Of a stretch of DNA of 64,000 bases, positions 1 to 9,236 are shown one piece after another. Under the pieces are notes generated by a model. The model saw only the letters and a list, made by a program, of their open reading frames with translations, was not told the DNA's origin and did not search any database. Position 1 is the stretch's first letter. Each line of letters starts with the position of its first letter. Both the position numbers and the translations under genes were made by a program. Source of the DNA: Pleurocapsa sp. PCC 7319 (GTDB taxonomy: Bacteria > Cyanobacteriota > Cyanobacteriia > Cyanobacteriales > Xenococcaceae); contig NZ_KB235922.1 of assembly GCF_000332195.1 (NCBI RefSeq), positions 620,001 through 684,000 of the forward strand. Direction: 5' to 3'.

Positions 1-1120
1 AGCATTAAAAGGAGAAAAAATAATAGTAGTGGTTGACGAAACGGGGGATAGAAAGAAAGGGAAGAAAACAGATTATGTAGCCAGACAATATTTGGGTAGT
101 ATCGGTAAAATAGACAATGGAATAGTATCGGTAAATGCTTATGGGGTCTATCAAAATATAACCTTTCCTCTAATGTTTAAAGTTTTCAAACCAAGAGGAA
201 CATTGAAAGAGTCAGATACTTACAAAACCAAAATTGAGTTGGCATCATCAATTGTTACAGAACTGATAGAATTTGGATTTAAAATTGAATTAGTGTTAGC
301 AGATAGCTTGTATGGCGAGGCTAGTTCATTTATTAGAACATTAGATAAATATCAACTACCTTGGGTGGTCCTAAAGGATACCGCTTCGCATATAGCAATT
401 AGGAATAATCATGGTGTCTGACTATCCGTTGAACAAAAGGTTAGAGCTAACAAGTGGTGTAAATTCAAGAGAACTTTTAGCAACCAAAAATCCGAAATCA
501 GGTATATCAGAGAAATAATTTATGGCAAAAGAAACCGAAGAACTTATTGGGAAATAACTACTGACCCTGAAACTATGCCACCTAATTCTACTTCTTTTGT
601 AATGACTAATATTCAAACTACTCGTCACAAAATGAAGAAGACATTAGGCAATTTATATGGATTAAGAACGTGGGTAGAATATGGATTCAGACAATGTAAA
701 CAAGAACTAGGATGGACTGATTATAGGTTTACCAATTTCCCAGAAATTAATAAATGGTGGGAAATTATTTTCTCGGCTTACTGGATGGTCAGTTCTCATT
801 CTAAAATCTTCCATAACTTAAATCCATCTCAAGCTTTATCTAATTCTAATCTTCAACCTCAAAATTCTATTGCTGATTATACTGTTCATCCGCAATGGTC
901 GAACAAACAAGGGTGGAAAAGCACTTTGAATAACTTTCGTTTAATTATTCTACCTGCTATTTTGTTTTGGGCTATTATTCCTTGGTTAGACATCTTTCCT
1001 AACCGTTCTTTGTTGCTGGGTTTTCATCAACTCATATCTACTATGAATCAATTTTATTTTCATTTATCCGATGGCTAAACTTCGCTTTTACTACTCTTTA
1101 ATCTCGGATAGTGACAGAAG
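1..1120 (+). mobile_element. IS701-like insertion sequence, left end outside window
   Basis: This stretch carries one transposase reading frame that enters from the window edge and ends at 1078. The right boundary is put at about 1115-1122 because a neighbouring minus-strand gene loses similarity to its family exactly there. I could not identify terminal inverted repeats, since the left end is missing. The family is inferred from the transposase. The element is probably inactive because its transposase is interrupted by a stop codon. Confidence 0.6.
2..1078 (+). pseudogene. IS701-family DDE transposase, 5'-truncated by window, one in-frame stop
   Basis: The frame is open from base 2 to a TGA at 419-421 and continues in the same frame to 1078. 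The N-terminal part has the first catalytic region (VVVDETGDRKKGKKTDYVA). A second acidic motif (VLADSLYGE) lies near position 300, and the C-terminal part has the region with the third acidic residue (WVEYGFRQCKQELGW). This order is typical of DDE_5/IS701 transposases. The stop sits in the context NHGV-stop-LS, where relatives usually have Trp, so a single TGG to TGA change would explain it. No frameshift is seen. The start lies outside the window. The protein is most likely non-functional unless the stop is read through. Confidence 0.8.
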
Positions 1121-1319
1121 AGGGATATTTACCTGATAAAAAACGTTTCCAAGTTCCTTTGGAAATACCTTCGGCTAAATAACCTTCTTGCTCCCAAGAT
1201 ACACCTAAAGCAGCACTAGCAGAATCTAGCCACCGAAAATCATTGATCGACCATCCCATCGATTTTCTAGCTTGTTTAATCTTGGTATGACCCTCATCGG
1301 CAGCTTTTAATGCAACCAT
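1098..1319 (-). pseudogene. Truncated N-terminal leader of a cyanobacterial NTPase-type (NB-ARC/AAA-like) protein
   Basis: The peptide from the ATG at 1319 reads as a conserved leader seen at the N-terminus of large cyanobacterial ATP-binding proteins: KIKQARKSMGWS, then SASAALGVSWEQEGYLAEG, then GTWKRFLSGK. In those proteins the leader is followed by a further helical stretch and an ATPase domain. Here similarity ends after SGKYP and the frame stops at 1098, next to the right end of the IS701-like element. The simplest reading is that the insertion split the gene. An upstream extension to 1424 stays open but does not resemble the family. The family assignment comes from memory of related proteins, not from a search. 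Confidence 0.55.
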
Positions 1320-1508
1320 TAATACTTTACTCTCGCATCCCTTTGAATTCACTTGTTTCTCTAATTTATGTAGCGATCGAGAACAAGTCGGGATATATAG
1401 CCGTACAAAGTTGTATTGGGACAAGTTTATTTGATTGCTCGTAAGTAATAAGTAATATAATGTAAGTCCGTATTGCTATAAATTGGGAAATTAAATTTCT
1501 AGCGATTA

Positions 1509-2384
1509 TTATGCTGTAAATAAAGGTAACAATAAAGTGAAGAAATAATAGACTAAAGGAGCAGTAAACACATAACTATCGGTTCGATCTAAAATACCTC
1601 CATGTCCAGGAATTAATTGCCCCGAATCTTTTACTCCAGCATCTCGCTTCATCATTGATTCGGTTAAGTCTCCAAGCAAGCTAGTAATACCAATTAGAGT
1701 GCCTAACATGACACCGCTAATCTGCCAGGCAGGAAGATGAAAATACCAAGCTCCTATTTCAGCGACGATTAAACTACCAAGCACACCAAAAACTGCTCCT
1801 TCCACAGTTTTTTTGGGACTAATATCTGAAAGCCTAGTCCGACCAAAGCTTTTTCCCATCGTATATGCGCCAATATCCGCCGCCCAAATACAAGCCATTA
1901 CTAAAAATGTCAAAGTTAAGGCAGTAGGGAACTGACTGGGATTGAGCCAAGAATCAGGCCAATAACCATCTAGTGGCAAATTACTCGCATTACTGGAATT
2001 GGGCAGACTAACTCGTAAACGTACCCAAAAAGTAGGCAGATAACCTGCATAAAATAAGCCTAAAATAGAGCTAGAAATATCGGCAATAGTTGCCATTTTG
2101 GGTTGAAAGAGGAGGTAAAAACAAATAATTGTTCCCCCCAAGCAGAACATGGCATCAGTTACATTAGGAGCAATCATAGAACTGATTAGAAGAAGTTGAG
2201 AAACCACTAGGGTCGTTTTTCCCGCTGGTTCGACTCCTTTGGCACGAACCAGGCGAAAATACTCTAATTGTGCTAAGACAATTAAAATACCAATACCGAA
2301 TGTAAAATACCATCCTCCGAGAATAATCATTCCCAAAGCTAAGGTGATCGCTATTACTGCGCTAACTATACGAGACAAGGGCAT
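1509..2384 (-). CDS. cdsA: Phosphatidate cytidylyltransferase CdsA
   Basis: CdsA makes CDP-diacylglycerol from CTP and phosphatidic acid in the inner membrane, the precursor of phosphatidylglycerol. The 291-residue protein is highly hydrophobic with about eight membrane segments. It carries the family signature near its C-terminus: MMKRDAGVKDSGQLIPGHGG followed by ILDRTDS. Length is normal. It is the last of three minus-strand genes (decarboxylase, cbiT, cdsA), with a 136-base gap to cbiT, so a shared transcript is possible but not certain. The ATG at 2384 gives a standard short N-terminus before the first membrane helix. Confidence 0.95.
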   Translation of the reverse strand: MPLSRIVSAVIAITLALGMIILGGWYFTFGIGILIVLAQLEYFRLVRAKGVEPAGKTTLVVSQLLLISSMIAPNVTDAMFCLGGTIICFYLLFQPKMATIADISSSILGLFYAGYLPTFWVRLRVSLPNSSNASNLPLDGYWPDSWLNPSQFPTALTLTFLVMACIWAADIGAYTMGKSFGRTRLSDISPKKTVEGAVFGVLGSLIVAEIGAWYFHLPAWQISGVMLGTLIGITSLLGDLTESMMKRDAGVKDSGQLIPGHGGILDRTDSYVFTAPLVYYFFTLLLPLFTA

Positions 2385-2520
2385 AATGCGTTGCTGCTAC
2401 AAACGCTGGATTAAGGAAAAAAGATTAGTTTAAGATGACCTTATGAAAGGTTAACAAATTACTGGATTAAGTCCTAATATTTATTTGTAAGAAGCAATCA
2501 TAAATTTGGATTCTATCGTT

Positions 2521-3111
2521 TTATATTTTTTCACCACTAAGAATAAACATAGGATTTACCGCCGCAAACGTCTGATGAATTCCCCTGGTTTCTAGACGAT
2601 TGACAGCGGACTGAACTACTTCTATATTACGAGCTTGAAGCTCTGCTAAACCTTCAGAAATAATATATAAATTCTCTAAATTGTTAACTGTTGCCACAAT
2701 ACTACCTCCAGGCTGAAGATATTTCCAAGTTTGTTTGAGTATATCTTTGATCGGCTTGCCCCCTTCAATACAGACTAAATCTGGTTGGGGCTCTATATTT
2801 TGTAGACATTCTGGCGCACTTCCTTGTACTACTTTAACGTTATTAACCTCAAAGCGCTCGCAATTGCGTTTAATTAACCCCGCAACTTCATCATCCCTTT
2901 CAATGGCAATTATCTGTCCTTGAGGGCAAAGTAAGCCAATTTCCACGGGAATTGTTCCGGTACCTGCACCAATATCCCACAAGACTGAGTTAGGTTTCAT
3001 CCGTAATGAGGAAATAATTAAAATACGTACTTCTCTTTTGCTGAGAGGAATCCCAGGTAGGCGTTCAAATAGTTTATCGGGAATACCAGGGGTTTTATAA
3101 GGCCAGAGCAT
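2521..3111 (-). CDS. cbiT: Precorrin-6Y/cobalt-precorrin C15-methyltransferase, CbiT type
   Basis: CbiT adds the C15 methyl group and decarboxylates the C12 acetate side chain during corrin ring synthesis for cobalamin. The 196-residue protein has the SAM-binding motif VLWDIGAGTGTIPVEIG near residues 43-59, a motif II-like acidic residue (AIERDDE), and the N-terminal segment with GIPD and PLSKREVR that is typical of CbiT. It is a stand-alone domain, not fused to CbiE. It lies 60 bases downstream of the decarboxylase gene on the same strand. The match to CbiT rather than a generic methyltransferase rests on the N-terminal block and length. Confidence 0.88.
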   Translation of the reverse strand: MLWPYKTPGIPDKLFERLPGIPLSKREVRILIISSLRMKPNSVLWDIGAGTGTIPVEIGLLCPQGQIIAIERDDEVAGLIKRNCERFEVNNVKVVQGSAPECLQNIEPQPDLVCIEGGKPIKDILKQTWKYLQPGGSIVATVNNLENLYIISEGLAELQARNIEVVQSAVNRLETRGIHQTFAAVNPMFILSGEKI

Positions 3112-3171
3112 GATTAGTTTCGGAGTTTGGGTTTGGAGTATTAAATCAATTAATCTATTAAGATTATTCAG

Positions 3172-4635
3172 CTATGTAACTACTTGTATCGTCTTAATTG
3201 TGGGATCGTTACACCCCGTAATAGTTCCCCCCGCAGCTAAAACTCGGAGTAAGTATTCAATTGCTTCTGTAGTAATTATCTCACCAGGCATCAATAAGGG
3301 AATTCCAGGAGGATAGGGACAGATTAACTCGCCACAAAGGCGATCGCTTGCTTGACTAATAGGAACAGTTTCGGTGTCAGCGAAGTAGGCTTGCCGAGGA
3401 GTCAGGGTCGGGGTGCTAGTTATAGAGTTAGGGGAGTAGTAGTGGCTAGGGGGATTGGGGCTAAGGGGATTGAATTTTTGAGAAAGAGTTTGACAACCTT
3501 GAATAAGTTGTTGAATGTCTGCTGCGGTGTTGCCGAGGGAGATAATAAAGGTCAGGTGTTGCAGTAGAGGAAGTTCGCAGGTAACTCCTAGCTGGTTGTG
3601 GAGTATTTCGTCGGCTTCAAAGCCAGTCATACCTAACCTGGATACGTTGAGGGTTAATCTTGTGGCGTCGAGATATTGATAGCCTGGACTTATTTTGGGG
3701 TTGAGTACAGATAAGTTAGGAATTGCTGCTAGTCTATTTCTCGCTTCTGTAGCTAGTGCTATAGTTTGACTCATTAATTCTTGACCTCTAGTTGCCATTT
3801 GTTGTCTGGCGGCATCTAAAGAGGCAAGAAGCAGATAACTTGGGCTAGTAGATTGGACTAGTTGTAGAGCTTTACTGATTCGGCGATCGCATATTCGATT
3901 TCCCTGAATATGCAACATGGATGCTTGAGTCATAGCACTCAATACTTTGTGAGTCGATTGTACGGTCAAATCTGCTCCCACACTCATCGCTGAGGGGGGG
4001 AAGTCGTGATGAAAAGCAAAATGTGCGCCGTGAGCCTCGTCTACCAGGAGGGGAATGTCATATTGATGAGTAATTTCGGCGATCGCCTGGAGATCGCTAC
4101 AAACTCCTTGATAAGTTGGGTGAAGCATCATTACCGCCTTAGTATGAGGATTTTCTGCTAATGCCCGTTGTATTGCCTCTGGAGTTACGTTATAAGCTAA
4201 TCCCTCGGCAGCATCATATTCTGGATTAACAAAGATTGGTCTTGCCCCGGAAAGGATCAAACCAGCGATCGCCGATTGATGAATATTTCTCGGTAAAATT
4301 ACTTTATCCTCCGCACTACAAGTAGCTAAAATCGCCGCCATAATCCCAGAGGTTGAACCATTAACTAAAAACCAGGTTTTTGCTGCACCAAAAGTTGCTG
4401 CTGCCAGTTGTTGCGCTTCTTCAATTACTCCTTCAGGAGCAAATAAGTTATCTAGTTCAGGTAATTCGGGTAAATCAGCTTCAAAAACGGCTGTGCCTAG
4501 CAAATATTTAATACTATCGCTGATTTCTTGTCCTTGTTTATGTCCAGGAGCATAGAAAGCGGTATGAGGTTTTTGAACTAACTTTTGCAGAGCACTTAAT
4601 ATAGGTGCTTTTTCCCCAGAAGAATTAGTAACCAT
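3172..4635 (-). CDS. Orn/Lys/Arg decarboxylase family protein (PLP fold type I)
   Basis: This 487-residue protein matches the short bacterial branch of the Orn/Lys/Arg decarboxylases (SpeA/Cad-like in Bacillus and cyanobacteria). The N-terminal half has FYAPGHKQG and the substrate pocket region. The PLP-binding lysine is in QSTHKVLSAMTQASMLH, and the cofactor aspartate lies in LLVDEAHGAHF. The C-terminal domain contains ICPYPPGIPLLMPGE, characteristic of the family. It probably removes the carboxyl group from a basic amino acid, feeding polyamine synthesis. Which substrate it prefers cannot be read from the sequence. A low-complexity, Ser/Pro/Asn-rich insert (about residues 393-413) separates the domains. 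Confidence 0.9.
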   Translation of the reverse strand: MVTNSSGEKAPILSALQKLVQKPHTAFYAPGHKQGQEISDSIKYLLGTAVFEADLPELPELDNLFAPEGVIEEAQQLAAATFGAAKTWFLVNGSTSGIMAAILATCSAEDKVILPRNIHQSAIAGLILSGARPIFVNPEYDAAEGLAYNVTPEAIQRALAENPHTKAVMMLHPTYQGVCSDLQAIAEITHQYDIPLLVDEAHGAHFAFHHDFPPSAMSVGADLTVQSTHKVLSAMTQASMLHIQGNRICDRRISKALQLVQSTSPSYLLLASLDAARQQMATRGQELMSQTIALATEARNRLAAIPNLSVLNPKISPGYQYLDATRLTLNVSRLGMTGFEADEILHNQLGVTCELPLLQHLTFIISLGNTAADIQQLIQGCQTLSQKFNPLSPNPPSHYYSPNSITSTPTLTPRQAYFADTETVPISQASDRLCGELICPYPPGIPLLMPGEIITTEAIEYLLRVLAAGGTITGCNDPTIKTIQVVT

Positions 4636-4917
4636 AGAAGTCTAAGTAACTATAACAAGGTGAAGATTAAAGAATGAGTTGTGAGCAACCAAAATACTAG
4701 CCATTAAGTAACTCAGCCATTTTTTTATAAGCAATCGATTGTTTTAAAGACGATTAATCTTAACTTTATACACGCTGCTTTTTTCTTAAAGATTGAGTAA
4801 AAGATAACTTTAATGATCGCCTTGTAAGTAATTATTCTGATATTGTTTGGAAAAATAAATTAAATAACAAACAGGTATATTCGAGTGTATTTAATAAATA
4901 ATTATTACAATAATCCT

Positions 4918-5640
4918 ATGGAGAGCGATAAAAAAAAAATTCTTATTGTAGATGATGATTCTGCATTACAGCATTTGATAGATCGATTTCTTAACTTTAA
5001 TAACTATGTTACTGAAATTGCTTCAGACTGTAGAACTGCTAGACAAAAATTTCGTAGTTTTCAGCCAGATTTAGTTATTTTAGATATTAATCTGCCTGAT
5101 GATACGGGATTAACTCTTTGTGAAGAAATACGAAAGACTAATGTCATGATTGTCATGTTAAGCTCCATGACTGATAATAACTATATCTTAGAAGCCTTTA
5201 GTAAAGGAGCAGATGATTATGTTACCAAACCATTTGATTTACAAATTTTAAAGGCTAGAATTGAAGCTTTATTTAGAAGAGGTGGTAATAATAGTACCTC
5301 TAAATCTACTACTAATTCTATAGTTTTAGATAATCTCAAAATTAATTTCTATCGTCGAGAAGTCATTTTAAATAATCGCAGTATTCCTCTAACCGCGTTG
5401 GAATTTGATTTATTGTATTTCTTGGCCAGCAATCCTAATCGTGTTTGGGATAGGTCAGAACTAATTGCTGCAATATGGAACAAAGATGATTATGATGGCG
5501 ATGATCGTAAAGTAGATATTCATATTGGTCGTATTCGCAAGAAAATCGGCGATATTGAGGGAGAATTTATCAAAACCATTTGGGGTAGAGGTTATATGTT
5601 TGAGTTATCTGGTTCTAATACAGTAAAATTGGCAGACTGA
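4918..5640 (+). CDS. OmpR/PhoB-family response regulator
   Basis: This 240-residue two-domain regulator has a receiver domain (about residues 6-120) and a winged-helix DNA-binding domain (about 135-235). The receiver shows the acidic cluster D12-D14, the phospho-acceptor Asp56 in LVILDINLP, and the conserved lysine in DDYVTKPFD. The output domain ends with HIGRIRKKIG and TIWGRGYMF, typical of PhoB-like regulators. I chose the ATG at 4918, although an in-frame GTG at 4885 would add 11 residues that do not resemble the family. No sensor kinase is adjacent. It is not clearly RpaA or RpaB. It lies 24 bases upstream of ychF. Confidence 0.92.
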   Translation: MESDKKKILIVDDDSALQHLIDRFLNFNNYVTEIASDCRTARQKFRSFQPDLVILDINLPDDTGLTLCEEIRKTNVMIVMLSSMTDNNYILEAFSKGADDYVTKPFDLQILKARIEALFRRGGNNSTSKSTTNSIVLDNLKINFYRREVILNNRSIPLTALEFDLLYFLASNPNRVWDRSELIAAIWNKDDYDGDDRKVDIHIGRIRKKIGDIEGEFIKTIWGRGYMFELSGSNTVKLAD

Positions 5641-5664
5641 ACCAAAAAGTCTATACGAGCTGTC

Positions 5665-6756
5665 ATGTTAAGAGCTGGAATTGTCGGATTACCTAATGTA
5701 GGTAAATCTACTATGTTTAATGCCTTGGTTGCCAACGCTAAGGCAGATGCTGCAAATTTTCCTTTTTGTACCATTGAGCCAAATGTTGGAGTGGTCTCGG
5801 TACCCGATCCTCGCCTAGACGTTCTTTCTAAGCTGTCTAATTCTCAAAAAATTGTACCAACTCGAATCGAATTTGTTGATATTGCAGGATTAGTTAAGGG
5901 GGCTAGCAAAGGAGAGGGATTGGGTAATCAGTTTCTAGCTAATATCCGCGAGGTTGATGCCATTGTGCACATGGTACGTTGTTTTGACGATGATGATATT
6001 ATTCATGTTTCAGGCTCTGTTGATCCAGTGAGGGATATTGAGGTAATCAACTTGGAGTTAATCTTGGCAGATTTGGCTCAGGTAGAAAAGCGTATTGCCC
6101 GAGTACGAAAACAGGCAAAAAATGATAAAAAAGCACAAGCAGAAGTCGAACTACTAGAGAGAATTAGTACAGTTTTAAATGATGGTAAATCTGTTCGTAG
6201 TATGGGTTTATCAGAAGAAGAATTATTAATTATTAAACAGTTAGGATTATTATCAAATAAACCCATAATTTATGCTACTAATGTGTCTGAAGATGATTTA
6301 GCCAGCGGCAACAAATGGGTAGAAGAAGTCCAAAAATTTGCCACAGATGAAGATGCCAAGGTAGTAGTAGTTTCTGCTCAAGTGGAGTCGGAATTAATTG
6401 AATTATCACCAGAGGAAACCAAGGACTTTCTGGCAGCTTTGGGAGTAGAAGAGGGTGGGTTAAAATCGCTCATTAGGGCAACCTATGAACTATTAGGTTT
6501 ACGTACTTATCTAACCACAGGTGAAACAGAAACTCGTGCTTGGACTATTATTGCAGGAACAAAAGCACCCCAAGCTGCGGCAGTAATTCATACAGATTTT
6601 GAAAAGAAATTTATCAAGGCAGAAACTATTAGCTATGAAGATTTAGTAGCTACTGGTTCCAAAAATTCTGCTCGAGAAAAAGGGCTACTGCGCCTAGAAG
6701 GAAAAGATTATGTTGTCCAAGAAGGTGATGTAATTGAATTTCGTACTGGGGCTTAA
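5665..6756 (+). CDS. ychF: Redox-regulated ATPase YchF (Obg-related)
   Basis: YchF/OLA1 is a universally conserved P-loop NTPase that prefers ATP and binds ribosomes; it is linked to translation under stress. The 363-residue protein has G1 GLPNVGKST at residues 7-15, G3 DIAG, a central coiled-coil insertion, the degenerate G4 with an N-x-x-E type motif (NVSED), and a C-terminal TGS domain ending in YVVQEGDVIEFRTGA. Length and start are normal. It follows the response regulator by 24 bases and may share its transcript. Confidence 0.97.
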   Translation: MLRAGIVGLPNVGKSTMFNALVANAKADAANFPFCTIEPNVGVVSVPDPRLDVLSKLSNSQKIVPTRIEFVDIAGLVKGASKGEGLGNQFLANIREVDAIVHMVRCFDDDDIIHVSGSVDPVRDIEVINLELILADLAQVEKRIARVRKQAKNDKKAQAEVELLERISTVLNDGKSVRSMGLSEEELLIIKQLGLLSNKPIIYATNVSEDDLASGNKWVEEVQKFATDEDAKVVVVSAQVESELIELSPEETKDFLAALGVEEGGLKSLIRATYELLGLRTYLTTGETETRAWTIIAGTKAPQAAAVIHTDFEKKFIKAETISYEDLVATGSKNSAREKGLLRLEGKDYVVQEGDVIEFRTGA

Positions 6757-6784
6757 ATAAAACTAGTAGAAAAGCCGATATTTA

Positions 6785-6833
6785 ATTTATCTGTCAAAGA
6801 GATCTCAGTTAAAAGGGAAAAAGACAGATAAAT
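6785..6833. repeat. Perfect 11-bp inverted repeat downstream of ychF
   Basis: ATTTATCTGTC at 6785-6795 pairs perfectly with GACAGATAAAT at 6823-6833 across a 27-base loop. It begins 28 bases after the ychF stop. There is no T-run after the second arm, so it is not a classic intrinsic terminator. It could be an mRNA 3'-end stem, a protein-binding site, or the remains of a small mobile repeat. Confidence 0.5.
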
Positions 6834-7008
6834 CATTTATATGGTGGATTTATCACATTTACACTGTCTTAGTAAATAGCGGGGATCAATTCTGCGTATA
6901 TCATAATACAAGGTTATAGCTAAAGATAAAGATTATATTGCGAAAACAGAAAAATATAGTGATTGGGTTTAAATTACTAATAATTACTATATTTAGGACT
7001 CACTTATT

Positions 7009-7371
7009 ATGAATTTTCTGGCAATAGTTATTTCTTTAATAGTTACTACCATAAGCTTATTGATTATTTCCAAGCTTCCCACAGGGGTGGAAGTAGATAG
7101 CATTAAAAAGGGCTTCATAGCAGCCATTGTTTTTGGGGTTCTCAATGCATTATTACATCCTATTTTATCTTTTCTGACCCTACCAATTAATTTTCTTACT
7201 TTTGGTTTATTTTCTCTAATCGTTAACGGATTTATTTTTGGTCTCGCAGCCTTGTTGGTTCATGGATTTAGATTACGCTGGGGAATTTGGAGTGCTTTAA
7301 TCGGAGCCTTTGCCCTGAGTATTATTAACTCCATAATTTATAAAATTCTTCCTTTTACCGTGGCTAGTTAA
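7009..7371 (+). CDS. Phage-holin-like family (PF04020 type) small membrane protein
   Basis: The 120-residue protein has four hydrophobic segments (about 2-20, 31-52, 57-82 and 88-112). It contains the conserved KGFIAAIVFGVLNALLHPIL, with the pattern Asn-Ala-hydrophobic-His-Pro, and FGLFSLIVNGFIFGLAA. These features match the widespread YvlD/holin-4 superfamily of bacterial membrane proteins. Despite the family name, most members are chromosomal and have no known lytic role. It is preceded by a 250-base AT-rich spacer and followed by a strong hairpin terminator, so it is probably its own transcription unit. No clear Shine-Dalgarno sequence precedes the ATG. Confidence 0.8.
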   Translation: MNFLAIVISLIVTTISLLIISKLPTGVEVDSIKKGFIAAIVFGVLNALLHPILSFLTLPINFLTFGLFSLIVNGFIFGLAALLVHGFRLRWGIWSALIGAFALSIINSIIYKILPFTVAS

Positions 7372-7397
7372 TTTTGACTATCGACAATAACTAATTT

Positions 7398-7431
7398 AAA
7401 AGCGATCGCATTGTCTAGCGATCGCTTTTTT
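7398..7431 (+). terminator. Intrinsic terminator built from two HIP1 half-sites
   Basis: AAAGCGATCGC at 7399-7409 pairs with GCGATCGC plus T-tract at 7418-7431, leaving an 8-base loop (ATTGTCTA). The run of six T after the stem makes it a good Rho-independent terminator for the membrane protein gene ending at 7371. Both arms are HIP1 octamers. Confidence 0.8.
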
Positions 7432-7636
7432 GATTTTTGTGATCAATGAAACTTAATTATTCTGTATTCCAAAGAAAATAAAAATCAAGATTATTTTGTA
7501 TATTACTTAACTTAAAATAAGTATACGTATCTAATTCTGAATTCTTATCTAAGTTCTTCACAACAAATTAGTTAACTTATAACAAATACTAATTAGCAGA
7601 TCATCATAGCTTCAACTTATAACGGCTCAGTCTGTA

Positions 7637-9217
7637 ATGATTAATCTTATTGGTCAAAACTTACAAAATGGTAAATATTTAATTGAACGTGAATTAGGTA
7701 GAGGAAATTTTGGCATTACCTATAAAGCTACTAATCTTGCTTTAGAGAGAGATGTGGCGATCAAAATGCTAGATTCCCATTTGAGACAAGACTCTAATCT
7801 GAATGATTGGGTCGCTCAATTTCAAGATGAAGCCAGAAGATTAGCTAAGTGTTCTCACCCAAATATAGTTCCTGTCCTTGATTTCTTTTGTGAAGGGGAA
7901 CGCCCTTGTATCGTCATGGAATACATTCGAGGGCAAACTCTAGATCTAATAGTTAGAAATAAGAATCCATTACCCGAAGCTAAGGCAGTTGAATATATCA
8001 AACAAACTGGAGCTGCCTTAAGTGCAATTCATCAACAATTCCTGCTACATCAAGATGTCAAGCCGAAGAATTTGATCTTGTCTCGAGATAGCCAGCAAGT
8101 AGTACTGATTGACTTTGGCATTGCCAGGGAGTTTTCTGCCCAACAATTACAAAATCAAGCTCAAAATCAACGCAATTTGCTTTCTGAAGGCTACGCGCCT
8201 CTAGAACAATATATCGTTGACTCGCCCAGGACTATTGCTACTGATATTTATGGTTTAGCTGCCACTCTCTATACTCTTTTGACAGGTAAGATTCCTCTCT
8301 CAGCAATTTCAAGGGTTCACGGTTGTACCCTAGATTCTCCGCGTAAAATACGCCCTGAATTGAGCGATACGGTAAGTGAGGCGGTAATGTGGGGCATGGC
8401 ATTAGAAACTGACTGTCGCCCTGGCAGCCTTTCTGAATGGCTGGCTAAGTTAACTTCCAATACTAATGAAATATCCTCGCTTGTGACATCTACGTCACTC
8501 CAAGTCACTAATTCCTTGTTAAATCTGCCGATAACTACAAAAAGTTTGAATCAGGGTATCAGAAAAAAAACACTAAAAACACCAATTAATTGGGCTACTA
8601 ATCTCAGTAAAATAGCTGTTTTGGTGGGGACAATCTTGGGATTAGGAACTGCAATATTATTTGCATCTTCGACCTCTAATTCAAACTTCCAAACTAAACA
8701 AACTACAGACAAAGATAGCTCGACCGCTGGTGATTCGTCTTCATTTCCTCCACAGTCGTTTCAGTCACCATCAGTTAAAAATACTGAGCAAATCTCTGAC
8801 CCCAAAAAATCGGTTAACTTAGAATCTTCTTCTTCTCAGCAAGCGAGCGATCGCAATCAACCAGCAACCAATTTTGATGTCCAACAATCAACATTAAAGA
8901 TCGATGGGGATCGTAAATCTCAGTCAAAAGCCAAGGTAAATGTTCCCTCAAAACCAGTAATTCCAGCAAGTAAAGCAGTTGATTCTTCTGATACTCCCCA
9001 GCTTTTTTTACCGACGAAAACCCCAACTAGAACTAGACCTCAGTCAGCTATTTTTGGTTCAAGTTATACTAAGTCAGCAAATCAAAGAGAAAATAAACCT
9101 AGACCACAAATTTTTTCTAATTCGCCTTCAGAGCCGAGGATCAAAAGACAACCACAAATTCTACTCAATCGAGGTAAGGGCAAAAAGATACGGAATATAA
9201 GACGAAATATAAGATAG
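7637..9217 (+). CDS. Membrane-anchored Ser/Thr protein kinase
   Basis: A 526-residue Hanks-type kinase with the catalytic domain at residues 14-270, one membrane helix at about 325-344, and a long Ser/Pro/Gln-rich tail (about 350-526). Visible motifs are the glycine loop GRGNFGITYK (21-30), catalytic Lys43, Glu65, the catalytic loop HQDVKPKN with Asp140, and DFG at 159-161. The catalytic loop has HQD instead of HRD, common in cyanobacterial kinases of this type. A subdomain XI-like RPGSLSEWL follows. The tail has no recognised domain and ends strongly basic. It stands alone after an AT-rich 265-base spacer; no phosphatase is adjacent. Confidence 0.92.
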   Translation: MINLIGQNLQNGKYLIERELGRGNFGITYKATNLALERDVAIKMLDSHLRQDSNLNDWVAQFQDEARRLAKCSHPNIVPVLDFFCEGERPCIVMEYIRGQTLDLIVRNKNPLPEAKAVEYIKQTGAALSAIHQQFLLHQDVKPKNLILSRDSQQVVLIDFGIAREFSAQQLQNQAQNQRNLLSEGYAPLEQYIVDSPRTIATDIYGLAATLYTLLTGKIPLSAISRVHGCTLDSPRKIRPELSDTVSEAVMWGMALETDCRPGSLSEWLAKLTSNTNEISSLVTSTSLQVTNSLLNLPITTKSLNQGIRKKTLKTPINWATNLSKIAVLVGTILGLGTAILFASSTSNSNFQTKQTTDKDSSTAGDSSSFPPQSFQSPSVKNTEQISDPKKSVNLESSSSQQASDRNQPATNFDVQQSTLKIDGDRKSQSKAKVNVPSKPVIPASKAVDSSDTPQLFLPTKTPTRTRPQSAIFGSSYTKSANQRENKPRPQIFSNSPSEPRIKRQPQILLNRGKGKKIRNIRRNIR

Positions 9218-9236
9218 TTGCTTTGTACTGTAACAA

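Noticed and set aside
422-628. Minus-strand open frame within the transposase gene
   Set aside because: It overlaps the conserved transposase sequence on the other strand and resembles no family.
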